Positions 56,043 through 64,000 of a DNA stretch of 64,000 nt are shown in pieces. Under the pieces are notes generated by a model, which did not search any database, was not told where the DNA came from, and was given only the letters and a program-made list of their open reading frames with translations. Source of the stretch: Desulfovibrio sp. (lineage in GTDB: Bacteria > Desulfobacterota > Desulfovibrionia > Desulfovibrionales > Desulfovibrionaceae). The stretch's first letter is position 1. Every line of letters begins with the position of its first letter. The position numbers and the translations under genes are program-made. The stretch is from the NCBI RefSeq assembly GCF_019422935.1, contig NZ_JAHZCJ010000012.1:1-64000 (forward strand), in the 5' to 3' direction.

Positions 56043-58178
56043 ATGCGTTTTTTTATTGTTCATGAATTGCGTGGCATCACAACGCCGGAATCCGGCAGAA
56101 TGCGCGTGCGCGCATCAAGCTGCCTCGGTGAAGGCCGTATTGAGGCGCTGGCTGGTGCCCTGGCGTCACTTGAGGGCATTACCGAAGTGCGCGCCAATGC
56201 CCTGATCGGCAGCCTGCTGATTTTTTATGACAACGAAGAAACGCGCGTCACGGCTCTCACCTTGCTGGTGGGCGCGGCTGATGCAGGCGCTCAGTTTGAT
56301 ATTCAGGGACAGCACTATGAAAGCGCACTTTCGCCCACTCAGGGGCTTCTGCCTCTGGTGCGCTATGTTTTCGTGCGCCCCTTTTTGCCGCTGGCCCTGC
56401 GCGTATTCAACAGCGTTATGGGCGCGCTGCCCTTTTTGTTCAAAGGTCTGGGCGCGCTTTTGCGCGGCACCCTGAGCGTTGACGTTCTGGACGCTGCCGC
56501 CATTGGCGCGTCGCTCATCATGGGCGACTTCCGCACGGTCAGCATGCTTACCCTTCTGCTGGGGCTGGGCGAGACCCTTGAAGACTGGACACGACGACGC
56601 TCCATGGCTTCGCTGACCGAAAGCCTTGCCTTGAATGTGGAAAATGTCTGGCTTTTGGTGGACGGCACCGAAGTTTCCGTCCCTCTGGCGCAGGTGCGCG
56701 AGGGTGATCTTGTGGTTGTGCATGCTGGCGGCTCCATCCCGGTTGACGGCGAGGTTGCCGAAGGCTGCGGCCTAGTGAACCAGTCGTCCATGACCGGCGA
56801 ACCCCTTGGCGTGCGCCGCACAGAGGGTGCTTCTGTTTATGCTGGTACGGCCCTTGAAGAAGGGCGGCTTGTGATCCGCGCCCGCCATGTGGGCGATGGC
56901 ACACGCCTGCGGCAGGTTGTAAAATTTATTGAAGAGTCTGAATCGCTCAAGGCGGGCGTGCAGGGCAAGTTTGAACGGCTGGCTGATCTGGCTGTGCCCT
57001 TTACCTTTGGCCTTGCCGGGCTTGTGTGGCTGATCACCCGCGATTTCCGCCGCGCATCTTCCGTGCTGCTGGTGGATTACTCGTGCGCCCTCAAGCTCGC
57101 CACGCCGCTGGCGGTGCTGGCCTCCATGCGCGAAGGCGCACGCCACGGCATTGCCATCAAGGGCGGCCGTTACCTTGAGGCCCTGAGCGAAGCTGATACG
57201 CTGGTCTTTGATAAAACTGGCACCCTAACCCAGGCCAGCCCCAAGGTTGTGGAGGTCATCCCGGCCCCTGGCTTTGAGCGTGATGAAGTGCTGCGCATCA
57301 TGGCCTGCCTTGAAGAACATTTTCCCCACCCTGTGGCCCGCGCCGTTGTGCGTAAGGCTGAGGAAGAAGGCCTGCAACACGCGGAGGAACACGCCCACGT
57401 GGAATACGTGGTGGCGCACGGCGTTGCCTCCACCCTGCACGGTAAAAAAATGCGGGTGGGAAGCCGCCACTACATTGAGCATGACGAAGGCGTCGACCTT
57501 TCGCCCCTTGCTGAAGCTATCGGCCAGCAGACCGAGCTTGGCCGCTCCCTGCTTTTCATGAGCGAGGACGGACAGGCCGCCGGGTTGGTATCCATTGAAG
57601 ACCCCCTGCGGCCCGAGGCGGCACGTGTAGTTGAAGCCATGCGCGGCCTTGGCATGCGCCGGGTACTTATGCTGACGGGCGATGACGAGCGTACGGCCAG
57701 AGCCGTGGCGGCGCAGGTGGGCATTACGGAATTTCGCGCGCAGGTGCTGCCTACGGACAAAGCCCGCATTGTGCAGGAACTGGCGGCAGAAGGCTGCAAG
57801 GTGCTCATGGTGGGCGACGGCATCAACGACGCCCCTGCCCTGTCAGCGGCGCATGTCGGCGTTGCCATGAGCGATGGCACGGATCTGGCCCGCGAAGTGG
57901 CCAATGTGCTGCTGACCCATCCCAGCCTTGAGGGGCTGGTCAGCGCCCGCCTGCTGGGTAACCACACCCTGCGCCGGATTCACGGGAACTTTGTGGCCAC
58001 AATGACCCTCAACAGCCTGTTCCTGATGGGAGGCCTGTTCATGGTGCTTGGGCCAGGAGTTTCTGCCCTGCTGCATAACCTGACCACTCTTGGCGTTGCC
58101 CTTAACGCCATGCGCCCCCACCTGCCGAAAAGCCTGCCCGGCGAGGAGTTCCATTATGAACGCCATCCATCTGCTTAG
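56043..58178 (+). CDS. fezB: P1B-6-type metal ATPase (ferrosome FezB)
   Basis: 711 residues from ATG at 56043 (AAGGAG upstream). Phosphorylation motif DKTGTLT, TGEP actuator loop, GDGINDAP and a HP motif near EEHFPHPVARA. The metal-site membrane helix reads DYSCALKLATP: it has SCA instead of the CPC of Cu/Zn pumps, the mark of subgroup P1B-6, which includes FezB of ferrosomes. The N-terminal HMA-like domain lacks CxxC. It would move iron into a membrane-bound granule. With FeoA, the GxxxG protein and the HMA-like gene (58156) it forms a fez-like cluster. Confidence 0.85.
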   Translation: MRFFIVHELRGITTPESGRMRVRASSCLGEGRIEALAGALASLEGITEVRANALIGSLLIFYDNEETRVTALTLLVGAADAGAQFDIQGQHYESALSPTQGLLPLVRYVFVRPFLPLALRVFNSVMGALPFLFKGLGALLRGTLSVDVLDAAAIGASLIMGDFRTVSMLTLLLGLGETLEDWTRRRSMASLTESLALNVENVWLLVDGTEVSVPLAQVREGDLVVVHAGGSIPVDGEVAEGCGLVNQSSMTGEPLGVRRTEGASVYAGTALEEGRLVIRARHVGDGTRLRQVVKFIEESESLKAGVQGKFERLADLAVPFTFGLAGLVWLITRDFRRASSVLLVDYSCALKLATPLAVLASMREGARHGIAIKGGRYLEALSEADTLVFDKTGTLTQASPKVVEVIPAPGFERDEVLRIMACLEEHFPHPVARAVVRKAEEEGLQHAEEHAHVEYVVAHGVASTLHGKKMRVGSRHYIEHDEGVDLSPLAEAIGQQTELGRSLLFMSEDGQAAGLVSIEDPLRPEAARVVEAMRGLGMRRVLMLTGDDERTARAVAAQVGITEFRAQVLPTDKARIVQELAAEGCKVLMVGDGINDAPALSAAHVGVAMSDGTDLAREVANVLLTHPSLEGLVSARLLGNHTLRRIHGNFVATMTLNSLFLMGGLFMVLGPGVSALLHNLTTLGVALNAMRPHLPKSLPGEEFHYERHPSA

Positions 58179-58443
58179 GTATGTGCGCAGTTTTGTAGAC
58201 GGCAGGGTCCGCATACGCCATCCCGCCCTGCGACACGAAAGCGTGTTACGGCTGGCCCGAGAGAAGATGGAAGCCATCAACGGCGTGCACGCAGTGGAAG
58301 GCAACAGCGTCAGCGGCTCCATGCTGATTACGTATGACAGCGCGGCAATCCCCCGCGAAAAGCTTTTTGCCATTGGCGAAGCCTGGGCGCGGTATCTTGA
58401 TGCCGTCAACGCAGGCAAAGACAGCGCCATTCCGCAATTCTGA
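58156..58443 (+). CDS. HMA-like small protein, FezC candidate
   Basis: 95 residues from ATG at 58156, overlapping the ATPase end (GAGGAG upstream). A ferredoxin-like HMA fold without CxxC (VRSFVDGRVRIRHPALRHESV, SGSMLITYD), closely similar to residues 5-70 of the 54500 gene and to the ATPase N-terminus. Its position after the ATPase and the lack of a Cys pair match FezC in type, and it may dock on the ATPase. Confidence 0.6.
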   Translation: MNAIHLLRYVRSFVDGRVRIRHPALRHESVLRLAREKMEAINGVHAVEGNSVSGSMLITYDSAAIPREKLFAIGEAWARYLDAVNAGKDSAIPQF

Positions 58444-58444
58444 A

Positions 58445-58481
58445 AACAAACCCCGCAGGGCTACGTCTCGCGGGGTTTGTT
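58445..58481 (+). terminator. Terminator after the ferrosome-type operon
   Basis: A 12-bp stem AACAAACCCCGC/GCGGGGTTTGTT with a 13-base loop, ending in TTTGTTG. It also separates the minus-strand aminotransferase gene. Confidence 0.8.
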
Positions 58482-58520
58482 GCATATGGCGGGGCAGGCC
58501 CCAAACATTTTAAGTTATTT

Positions 58521-59696
58521 TTACGCAAGGCCCGTTTTCACCAGCCATTCCTCAAACCGGGCAAGATGGGCAGCAAAACTTTTGCGGCCATAGCCTATGC
58601 GGAAATACGGTTCCTTGATGCCGTATACCGAACCCGGCAGCAGCAAAACTCCGGCTTCATGGGCCAGCCTTTCGCAAAAATCCGCCACTGGCTCGCTGAG
58701 CCGTATGCGAGGAAAGCCAATGGGGCCAGCCTGTGGGCGGTTATACGTAAACAGACTGGCATAACGGGCAAAAAAAGCGTCTGCCGTCTTGAGGTTCTCG
58801 CTAATAATAGCCCGATTTTTTGCCAGCAGATGTTTCCCATGCCGCAGAGCCACAAGGGCCAGCGCTTCCGAGGGGGTTGCCCCGCAAATGCTCAGATAGT
58901 TTTTGTAGCGCGCCACGTCTTCCATCAGTGCGGTGTCCCGGCAGGCCAGCCAGCCCACGCGCAAACCCGGCAAGCCGTAGGCCTTGCTGAGCACGCCGAG
59001 TGAAATACCCTTTTCGTACGCGTCTGCAATCCAGGGTGCGTTGTCGCCTGCCTGCTGCGCACCTGCGGTGGCCCCTGACTTTGCACTTTCCGGGTTCCAG
59101 CCCAATCCCCGGTAGACTTCATCGCAGAAAATCCAGGCTCCACGCTGGCGGGCCAGCTCGCACAACCTGCCGGTCTGTTCCGGGTTCAGGGTAAAGCCCG
59201 TGGGATTGTTCGGCGTATTGAGCACAATGGCCTTGGTGTCGGGCCGCAGCAACGCTGCCAGTTCATCCATATCTCCCTGCCAGCCCTGCTCCGTCTGACG
59301 CAGATGCCAAAAGTCCACATGGCAGCCCATGCTTCGGGCAACTTCATACAAGGACTGATAGGCGGGGAACATGCATACCACATGGTCGCCCGGCTCGAGC
59401 AGGGTGTTCATGCAGGCAAAAATACCTTCCTGCGCACCGGTAAACAGCACCACGTTTTCTTCGGCCATACCCGCGTACAGCCCTGCCACCGCGCGGCGAA
59501 GATCGGGCCTGCCGTTGTTTTCGCCATAGCCAAGGCTGGTGTTCAAAAAATCCTGCCGGGCTGAGGCCGCATCCGGCTCCAATCCCAGCAGGGCATCAAT
59601 ACTCATGGCCTCGCAGTCTGACTGCGCCAGAAGATACGGCGTAGAAAATTCGTATTTGCCAAAAAATACTTCAAGCTCAAATGCTGGAACACGCAT
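58521..59696 (-). CDS. PLP-dependent aminotransferase, class I/II
   Basis: 391 residues from ATG at 59696; a longer in-frame extension of over 110 codons reaches the diguanylate cyclase gene and is rejected. PLP-lysine in SLGVLSKAYGLPGLRVGWL; NTPNNPTGFTL and CDEVYRG are family-typical. Fold type I. The substrate is unclear; the C-terminal Arg region (RIRLSEPVADFCERLA) is not diagnostic. Solitary on the minus strand. Confidence 0.9.
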   Translation of the reverse strand: MRVPAFELEVFFGKYEFSTPYLLAQSDCEAMSIDALLGLEPDAASARQDFLNTSLGYGENNGRPDLRRAVAGLYAGMAEENVVLFTGAQEGIFACMNTLLEPGDHVVCMFPAYQSLYEVARSMGCHVDFWHLRQTEQGWQGDMDELAALLRPDTKAIVLNTPNNPTGFTLNPEQTGRLCELARQRGAWIFCDEVYRGLGWNPESAKSGATAGAQQAGDNAPWIADAYEKGISLGVLSKAYGLPGLRVGWLACRDTALMEDVARYKNYLSICGATPSEALALVALRHGKHLLAKNRAIISENLKTADAFFARYASLFTYNRPQAGPIGFPRIRLSEPVADFCERLAHEAGVLLLPGSVYGIKEPYFRIGYGRKSFAAHLARFEEWLVKTGLA

Positions 59697-59775
59697 GGTC
59701 TGCACCCGAATTCGGCCCAATCCGGCCCGTGTCTGCCCTGTGCTGGCGGCACTTCCACAGGGAATGCCCCGCCCG

Positions 59776-61362
59776 TTACTCAAGGCTGGTTGTGTAAAAA
59801 CAGTAACGTCTTTTGCCAAGGCGCTTTGCCGTATACATGGCCAGATCACCCCGCCGCACCAGATCTTCGCGCGAAAGGCCCTGATCCTCAACCAGTACAA
59901 CGCCAATACTGGCCGAAAGCCCCTGATACGCCTCGTGCGCGTCATACGCCTCAACCATGGCGGCCAGCAGTTCGCTGGCGCAGGTGCACAGATTTTCTTC
60001 CGTACACCCTTCGGGGAAGTAGGCGGCAAACTCATCCCCGCCCAAGCGGGCGATCACCGTCCCCCGCAGGTGCTTACGCAACAACTGGGCTGTCAGCACC
60101 AGGGCTTTGTCGCCCGTATAGTGGCCATATATGTCGTTGACATACTTGAAGTTGTCCAGATCCACATAGGCAAGCCCTGCCCCCAGAGGCAAAGTAACGG
60201 GTATCTGCTTGAAAAAATAATGACGATTGAAAAGGCCCGTCAGTTCATCAGTATTGGCCCGCTCTTTGAGCCGCTTTTCAACCTGTCGCTGCCGGGTAAC
60301 ATCACGGTAGATACAGATCATCCCGATCACATTATTAAAGATGTCAAGGATATCCTCTTCATACATATCAATAACGCGCTCGTGTCCATCCACGGCTGAC
60401 CGCATTTTTACATGCTTGCCGTTGCGCGCAAAGCCCAGGCGCTCAACGGCCCGTTTGCGAAAAACCTCGCGCTTTTCGCCGATGATGTAATCCGTATCGG
60501 TGATGCCAAAGAGCTTTCTGAACCGCTCGTTAAAATTGACAATACGCCTGTCCGCATCCAGAAGCATGACAGCATAGGGAATACTTTGCAAAACAAGGTC
60601 AAGCTCCGCAGTCATGTTGGCAATGTCGGTCACATCGCGAGCAATACCCACAGTTCCCATAACACTGCCGTCGACATTGAACAGGGGAGCCTTGCGCGTC
60701 TTGAACTGGCGCATGCCCTGCGGGGCTTTAACCACCTCATCAAAAACCCCCACCTCGCGTGAGTTCATGACGATCTGATCCGTCTCAAGACAGACAAATT
60801 CACCCTGCGCGTATTCCTCCGGCTCAAGATCCCATATGAAATAATGCCCGCGCCCCTCAACAACCTCACGTTTTTTGCCCACAAGACGGCAAAAGGCTTC
60901 GTTCACCTTTACGTGTGCGCCCTTGGCATCCTTGAACCACACAAGGTCTGTGGTCAGGTCAATGACTGTGTTCAGGTGTAGTGTTGCGAGGTCATGATCC
61001 CGGTGCTGGCGCACGGCATCGAGCAGGCGCGCCACGTGAAAATCCCACAACGTGCTGTTTGCAGGGCCAAGCCATATATCATCAAGCATAGGCAGATATT
61101 CTGCCCCAGGCTGAACCTCGCCCGCAAAGATGAAAAGGGCGCCTGATCTGACGGCCTGGCGCATGGCGGGCAGATATTCAAGCCAGGGAGCGTCCAGCAG
61201 CACAATATCGGCCCCGGCGCATTGGGCCTGAGCGTCAGACTCCGGATCATGGTCGGCAGTAATTATATGGGCAAAACCGGGGCGTGGCGCGGCAGCGCCC
61301 AACGAGGCCTCCAGCAATGGATCCGAGCTGAGCAGCAGGATGTGCAGTGTGTGGTGGTACAT
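59776..61362 (-). CDS. Diguanylate cyclase with pseudo-receiver and two PAS domains
   Basis: 528 residues from ATG at 61362 (GAGGAA upstream). Residues 1-110 resemble a receiver-like domain (HILLLSSDP, ADIVLLDAPW) without the usual phosphorylation partners. Two PAS domains follow (LTTDLVWFKDAKGAHVKVNEAFCRLVG and MLLDADRRIVNFNERFRKLFGI), then GGDEF (RLGGDEFAAYF) near the C-terminus. The RxxD inhibitory site is not present before GGDEF, so product inhibition is unlikely to work as in canonical enzymes. Cytoplasmic. Confidence 0.88.
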   Translation of the reverse strand: MYHHTLHILLLSSDPLLEASLGAAAPRPGFAHIITADHDPESDAQAQCAGADIVLLDAPWLEYLPAMRQAVRSGALFIFAGEVQPGAEYLPMLDDIWLGPANSTLWDFHVARLLDAVRQHRDHDLATLHLNTVIDLTTDLVWFKDAKGAHVKVNEAFCRLVGKKREVVEGRGHYFIWDLEPEEYAQGEFVCLETDQIVMNSREVGVFDEVVKAPQGMRQFKTRKAPLFNVDGSVMGTVGIARDVTDIANMTAELDLVLQSIPYAVMLLDADRRIVNFNERFRKLFGITDTDYIIGEKREVFRKRAVERLGFARNGKHVKMRSAVDGHERVIDMYEEDILDIFNNVIGMICIYRDVTRQRQVEKRLKERANTDELTGLFNRHYFFKQIPVTLPLGAGLAYVDLDNFKYVNDIYGHYTGDKALVLTAQLLRKHLRGTVIARLGGDEFAAYFPEGCTEENLCTCASELLAAMVEAYDAHEAYQGLSASIGVVLVEDQGLSREDLVRRGDLAMYTAKRLGKRRYCFYTTSLE

Positions 61363-61449
61363 GACATTCCTCGCTGGATCATCAGGTGGGGGGAATGACC
61401 ATATCCTTTCCCAAATACAGGCAAAGGGCAATGGGGCTGCGCAGAAAAC

Positions 61450-64000
61450 TTATGGTTTAACTACGATTTCCTTACTCTGCCGCGTCACCGAGCGACGCCG
61501 AGCTTTACGCCAGAGGTTGAAGCGGTGGCTCAGACGGTCAAGGCACAGATAGACCACCGGGGTTGTGTAGAGCGTCAGCAGCTGGCTGACAAGCAGCCCG
61601 CCCACGATGGTGACGCCCAGAGGCTGCCGGATTTCCGCGCCATCGCCATGCCCAAGGGCCAGAGGCACGGCGCCAAGAATGGCCGCTGCCGTGGTCATCA
61701 TGATGGGACGGAAGCGCAGCATGCAGGCCTCAAAAATCGCTTTATCCGGCGGCAGATTACGCGTGCGCGATGCCTCCAGAGCAAAGTCGATCATCATGAT
61801 GGCATTCTTTTTGACAATGCCGCAGAGCAGCAATACGCCGATCAGCGCAATGACGCTGAACTCCATGCCGCAGGCCATCAAGGCCAGCAAGGCCCCGCCG
61901 CCCGCCGAAGGCAGGGTTGAAAGAATGGTCAGCGGATGAATGAGACTTTCATAAAGCATACCCAGCACAATATACAGCGCGGCCAATGCCGCCAGCACCA
62001 GCACAACCTGATTGCCAGCTGTATCGCTGAACATTTTTGCCGTGCCCTGAAAACCGCTCACCACAGAAGACGGCATGGCAAGCTCCGCCTTGATGGCAGC
62101 CAGCGCCTCCTGCGCCTGAGAAAGCGATACACCGGGCGCAAGGTTGAAAGAGATGGTCACTGCGGCAAACTGCCCCTGATGCGCTACAGAAAGAGGCGCA
62201 AAAGCGGGAACCACAGTGGCGACGCTGAGCAGCGGCACAAGACCGCTTGTGCCCGGCAGGCGCACCTTGCCAAGAGCATCGGCCCCGGCCAACCAGTCAG
62301 GCCCGTATTCCAGCACCACATGATACTGGTTTTTATCCTGATAGATGGTCGATGCCTGACTTTGCCCAAAGGCATTGCCAAGGGCGGCGTCTACATCCTT
62401 CATGCTCAGGCCATAGCGGGCCAGGGCGTCGCGATCCACCTTGACCAGCGTTTCGAGGCCGCGCTCCTCAATATCGCTGTCCACATCCTTGAACAGGGCG
62501 TTTGCGGCCATAGCCCTTTGCAACTTGCGCCCCCATGAGCGCAGATCATCCAGATTATCGGCCTGCAAGGTATACTGATACTGCGAGCGCGAACCGCGCC
62601 CGCCCATCATGATATCCTGCGCTGGTTGCAGAAAAATCTGCAAGCCCGGTTCTGCAGCAAGTTTGGCACGCAGCCGCCCGATAACGCCCATGGCGTCTAT
62701 CTTGCGCTCCGGCAGGGGCTTGAGGGCTATGAACACCCCACCGCCGCCGCGCCCGCCGTTGATATGGCCCGAAACGTGCTGCACGGCTGGATCGGCTTTG
62801 ATAACGCCGATGAGCTTGCGCAGCTTTTCCTGCATGGCCTGGAACGAAGCGCTCTGGTCGGCACGTATGCCGCCCATGATAACGCCTGTATCCTGCTGCG
62901 GGAAAAATCCTTTTGGCACAACCACATACATCCACACATTGGCGGCAATGACCACCAACAGCGAGCAGATGGTCAGGCGCGGGTGCCGCAGCACCACGGG
63001 CAGGGTTGCAGCGTACCCCTGCTGCATGCCGGAGAGCATGCGCCCCCAGAAGTCCCCCACGCGGGCAAGCACACGCCGCCACCATCCCACAAGCCCGCCC
63101 GAGCCCATCCCGGCGGCCTGAGCTGCTGCGGCATCTTCATGAGTCTTGGAGCGCAGCAGGCGGGCGCTCATCATGGGCGTTGTGGTCAGCGAAACAACCA
63201 TGGAAACCAGCACTGCAGTGGTGAGAACCACTGAAAATTCTCGGAACAGCCGCCCCACCAACCCACCCATGAACAGAATGGGCGTGAATACCGCCACCAG
63301 CGAAATGGAGATGGAAACGACGGTAAAACCCACCTCGCGAGCGCCGCGCAGGGCGGCGCGCAGGGGTGTTTCGCCCATTTCCAGCCGCCGCACGATATTT
63401 TCGAGCACCACGATGGCGTCGTCCACCACAAAGCCAGTGGAAACAGTCAGGGCCATGAGCGAGAGATTGTCCAGACTGTAGCCGCACAGATACATGACAC
63501 CAAAGGTCGCCAGCAAGGACACGGGAGCCGCCACCGCCGGAATGGCCGTGGCCCTGCCGTTGCGTAAAAACAGAAACGTCACCAGCACCACCAGGGCCAT
63601 GGAAAGCGCAAGGCTTTTTTCCACTTCGCGCAGCGAGGCGCGGATGGTCAGCGAGCGGTCAAGCCTCTGCCCCAGATCAGCACTCTCCGGCAGCCATGAG
63701 CGCAACTGCGGCAGCATTTCCTTTACCTGATCAACTGTCTCAATAATGTTGGCCCCAGGCGAACGGAACACAATCAGCAGCACCGCCGGTTTGCCGTCAG
63801 ATACAGCCATGGCGCGCACGTCTTCCGGCCCGTCCTTGACCTCGGCGACATCGGAAAGCCGTACGGTTTTATCCCCCCTGCGGGCAACAATAAGCGACTT
63901 GTAGTCTTCAGACTTGCGCAACTGGTCGCTGGCCCCGATCAGCCAGAACTGGCCGCCGCTCTCCACTTGCCCCTTGGGCATGAAGGCATTGGCAGCCGCC
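61450..64000 (-). CDS. RND efflux permease (MdtB/MdtC-like), 5' end outside the window
   Basis: At least 850 residues; the frame stays open through 64000, so the N-terminal membrane helices are missing here. Proton-relay aspartates are in VVDDAIVVLENI; the periplasmic porter, TM4 and TM10 regions follow the AcrB/MdtBC plan (GVLLLCGIVKKNAIMMIDFALEA). Inner-membrane part of a tripartite pump, with adaptor and outer-membrane partners likely upstream of the window. Stop TAA at 61450. Confidence 0.93.
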   Translation of the reverse strand, partial: AAANAFMPKGQVESGGQFWLIGASDQLRKSEDYKSLIVARRGDKTVRLSDVAEVKDGPEDVRAMAVSDGKPAVLLIVFRSPGANIIETVDQVKEMLPQLRSWLPESADLGQRLDRSLTIRASLREVEKSLALSMALVVLVTFLFLRNGRATAIPAVAAPVSLLATFGVMYLCGYSLDNLSLMALTVSTGFVVDDAIVVLENIVRRLEMGETPLRAALRGAREVGFTVVSISISLVAVFTPILFMGGLVGRLFREFSVVLTTAVLVSMVVSLTTTPMMSARLLRSKTHEDAAAAQAAGMGSGGLVGWWRRVLARVGDFWGRMLSGMQQGYAATLPVVLRHPRLTICSLLVVIAANVWMYVVVPKGFFPQQDTGVIMGGIRADQSASFQAMQEKLRKLIGVIKADPAVQHVSGHINGGRGGGGVFIALKPLPERKIDAMGVIGRLRAKLAAEPGLQIFLQPAQDIMMGGRGSRSQYQYTLQADNLDDLRSWGRKLQRAMAANALFKDVDSDIEERGLETLVKVDRDALARYGLSMKDVDAALGNAFGQSQASTIYQDKNQYHVVLEYGPDWLAGADALGKVRLPGTSGLVPLLSVATVVPAFAPLSVAHQGQFAAVTISFNLAPGVSLSQAQEALAAIKAELAMPSSVVSGFQGTAKMFSDTAGNQVVLVLAALAALYIVLGMLYESLIHPLTILSTLPSAGGGALLALMACGMEFSVIALIGVLLLCGIVKKNAIMMIDFALEASRTRNLPPDKAIFEACMLRFRPIMMTTAAAILGAVPLALGHGDGAEIRQPLGVTIVGGLLVSQLLTLYTTPVVYLCLDRLSHRFNLWRKARRRSVTRQSKEIVVKP

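Noticed and set aside
58521..60035. Long N-terminal extension of the aminotransferase
   Set aside because: The extra 110 codons overlap the adjacent diguanylate cyclase gene and do not resemble the family.

Overview
The window looks like a chromosomal segment of a sulfate-reducing deltaproteobacterium of the Desulfovibrio group. The evidence is the style of the ribosomal gene cluster (secY-map-rpmJ with no adk or infA), the GC-rich core genes, and a ferrosome-type P1B-6 ATPase cluster. No database search was possible, so the genus is an inference.

Layout. 1-3340 is accessory DNA: a PLD-fold protein, a protein with an 18-residue beta-roll-like repeat, and a membrane diguanylate cyclase. About 3317-22270 is an integrated element bounded by an imperfect direct repeat that ends in CACCAT; each copy is followed within about 30 bases by a rho-independent terminator. 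It carries a P4-type integrase, an orphan ISL3-type zinc-finger ORF, AlpA, replication proteins, an excisionase-like HTH protein, a second tyrosine recombinase, two very large virion-ejection type proteins (one a LPD38-like polyvalent protein with HEAGH), a serine recombinase, and a SIR2-HerA defence operon with an extra zinc-binding-like third gene. It has no terminase, portal, capsid or tail genes, so it is either a phage satellite or a deleted prophage. 22391-26970 is a scar zone: a broken second integrase, a sulfurtransferase divergent from a LysR regulator, and a broken IS3 copy.

26976-41577 is the S10-spc-alpha ribosomal super-operon on the minus strand (rpsJ to rplQ, with secY, map and rpoA). 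It has a good promoter at 42119-42147, a leader of more than 500 nt, and an internal promoter in front of rpmJ. 42345-53922 holds housekeeping genes: a TPR protein with a degenerate receiver domain, secA, an SMR transporter, an Eis-like acetyltransferase, a PHP phosphoesterase, a Trm112-like protein, a YfcE-like phosphodiesterase, maf and acs.

54093-58443 is a metal/iron island: FeoA, a small GxxxG membrane protein, a P1B-6 (SCA-motif) ATPase and HMA-like proteins lacking CxxC. This matches the ferrosome (fez) system in composition. 58521-64000 holds an aminotransferase, a PAS-GGDEF diguanylate cyclase and a partial RND efflux permease.

How parts work together: the integrase, AlpA and replication modules would move and copy the element; its SIR2-HerA operon would protect the host from other phages; and repeated integrases and att-like sites show the locus as an integration hotspot next to the ribosomal operon.
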